From positions 620,001-684,000 of the forward strand of contig CP123443.1 in NCBI GenBank assembly GCA_029867005.1: 64,000 nt of DNA, given 5' to 3'. Each line of letters begins with the position of its first letter. Position 1 is the first letter of the stretch. Below the pieces are notes generated by a model. It saw only the letters and a list, made by a program, of their open reading frames with translations, was not told the DNA's origin and ran no database searches. A program made the position numbers and the translations under genes. Shown one piece after another: positions 63,058-64,000 of this stretch. Source of the DNA: Candidatus Haliotispira prima. GTDB taxonomy: Bacteria; Spirochaetota; Spirochaetia; SP-2023.

Positions 63058-63675
63058 ATGATTAGCAACTCTCACAAAAGCATCGTTTACAAGGTAGATT
63101 TCAGTGCCAGGGAAGATGCCCTGGCCGACGAGATGTTCGTGCAACGTTGGTCGCCGCGTTCTTTCGACGGCAGTGCTCTGCCGCAGGAGACCCTGAACAC
63201 GGTTTTTGATGCGGCGCGGTTTTCGCCTTCGGCCTTTAACAGCCAACCTTGGCGCATTTTCAGCAGCAAGGCCGACCGTTCGGACCTGGATCGTTTTCTG
63301 AAATTGCTGGTAGATCGAAATCAGGGTTGGGCCCACAGTGCCTCCGCCTTGGGTTTTATCATTGCGGAGAGGAACTTCGAGAGTGGCAAAGAAAACCGTT
63401 GGGCTGGCTTTGACACCGGATTTGCTTGGGCGGCTTTGACTTTTCAGGCGAATCATTTAGGCCTTTATACTCACGCCATGGCCGGTATCAAGGCAGATGA
63501 AGTGTATGAAGAGTTTGGCATCAACCGCGAAAAATATCAGGTCATTGTCGGGCTGGCCATCGGTAAATTGGCGTTGCCTGACCGGCTGTCGGATGATTTT
63601 CGAGAGAAAGAAAAGCCGTCCGGACGCAAGGCCCTGAACACAATTTACTTTCCCGGCGGTTGCCGGTTGGACTAG
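63058..63675 (+). CDS. Nitroreductase-family protein
   Basis: 205 residues; SD TAGGAG. RWSPRSFDGSALPQETLNTVFDAARFSPSAFNSQPWRIF is the N-terminal FMN-binding signature, and AWAALTFQANHLGLYTHAMAGI and VGLAIGKLAL complete the fold. Reduces nitro or quinone compounds with NAD(P)H as a dimer. Sits between the OYE and glutaredoxin genes. Confidence 0.9.
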   Translation: MISNSHKSIVYKVDFSAREDALADEMFVQRWSPRSFDGSALPQETLNTVFDAARFSPSAFNSQPWRIFSSKADRSDLDRFLKLLVDRNQGWAHSASALGFIIAERNFESGKENRWAGFDTGFAWAALTFQANHLGLYTHAMAGIKADEVYEEFGINREKYQVIVGLAIGKLALPDRLSDDFREKEKPSGRKALNTIYFPGGCRLD

Positions 63676-63748
63676 GGAAGGGAGCAGCCAATCCTTCTCG
63701 ACTTAGATTTTTATTTTCTTGTACATTATTTTTTAGGAGGAAATTACG

Positions 63749-64000
63749 ATGCAGTTATATATTTATGATCATTGCCCTTTCTGTGCCCGGGTGCGTATGC
63801 TGGCCGGCTATAAGAAGATTCCTTTGGAATTGGTTTACGTGCCGTATTCCGAGGAAAAGATGTTGATTGATTTGGTGGGCAAAAAAGCTGTACCGGTACT
63901 GGTGAAGGATGACGGCACGGCTTCGGCTGAGAGTTTGGACATTCTGTTGTGGCTGGATCGGAATTTGAGCCGGTATGGCGCACCGATTATTGGTACGGAA
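63749..64000 (+). CDS. grxB: Glutaredoxin 2-like protein (partial)
   Basis: 84 residues visible before the window ends. SD AGGAGG 8 nt before ATG 63749. MQLYIYDHCPFCARVRMLAGYKKIPLELVYV has the CPFC active site; KKAVPVLVKDDG and SAESLDILLWLD follow. This is the GST-like N-terminal domain of GrxB. The start of the C-terminal helical domain is just reached. Confidence 0.88.
   Translation, partial: MQLYIYDHCPFCARVRMLAGYKKIPLELVYVPYSEEKMLIDLVGKKAVPVLVKDDGTASAESLDILLWLDRNLSRYGAPIIGTE

Overview
The window looks like the chromosome of a Gram-negative, outer-membrane bacterium of medium G+C. It carries many lipoproteins, an RND pump with a TolC-type channel, a beta-barrel protein and periplasmic proteases. 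A spirochaete (Treponema-like) is my best guess, from the lipoprotein richness and the rho / L31 / small zinc-ribbon cluster. That placement is inference, not proof. No rRNA or tRNA gene was recognised.

Region 1 (1-20.7 kb) is an accessory region. It holds a tandem series of minus-strand lipoprotein genes of three unrelated families plus a Kelch-propeller lipoprotein. All share one upstream module: a sigma70-type promoter, a strong Shine-Dalgarno, an ATG opening a short conserved peptide, and a run of the heptamer GATATTG (4 full units plus 6 nt). In the eight complete lipoprotein copies, and in one copy cut by the window edge, the ATG frame ends at the same TAG just after the repeat. The lipoprotein frame, including its signal peptide, is open from the repeat onwards but has no credible start codon. 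By arithmetic, gaining one heptamer (or losing two) would join ATG and lipoprotein in all of them. In the Kelch gene the same leader is already in frame. This looks like a family-wide heptanucleotide phase switch and is the most striking finding. The region also has three dead IS1595-like transposases, broken lipoprotein copies, a DUF3179 gene, a RelE/ParE-type toxin-antitoxin pair, an SDR plus DUF2141 pair, a coiled-coil protein with a PD-(D/E)XK-like end, and intergenic 20-mer repeats.

Region 2 (20.9-49 kb) is mostly core: CAP-domain protein, RluA-type pseudouridine synthase, ispG, a 61-aa zinc ribbon, rpmE, rho, a DegP-like lipoprotein protease, a large periplasmic protein, ftsH, two membrane/lipoproteins of unknown function, recO, deoC, a TolC-like channel, an RND transporter, a thymidine phosphorylase (deoA-like), a sigma-70 factor, an Orn/Lys/Arg decarboxylase and a tRNA-dihydrouridine synthase.

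Region 3 (49-53.5 kb) is a stripped-down type II CRISPR locus: a 1192-residue Cas9 with all catalytic motifs and a CxxC/CxxC zinc site in the HNH domain; a divergent tracrRNA upstream (promoter, anti-repeat, nexus hairpin and terminator all visible); and downstream a tiny array of degenerate 36-nt repeats that end in extended -10 promoter sequences. No cas1, cas2, cas4 or csn2 lies in the window.

Region 4 (53.5-64 kb) has a GH2 beta-galactosidase-like gene with a probably leaderless mRNA, a GSCFA protein, a TrpF-like protein, an outer-membrane-like protein with N-terminal repeats, rsmA, and a TetR-controlled set of old yellow enzyme, nitroreductase and glutaredoxin genes running off the window end.
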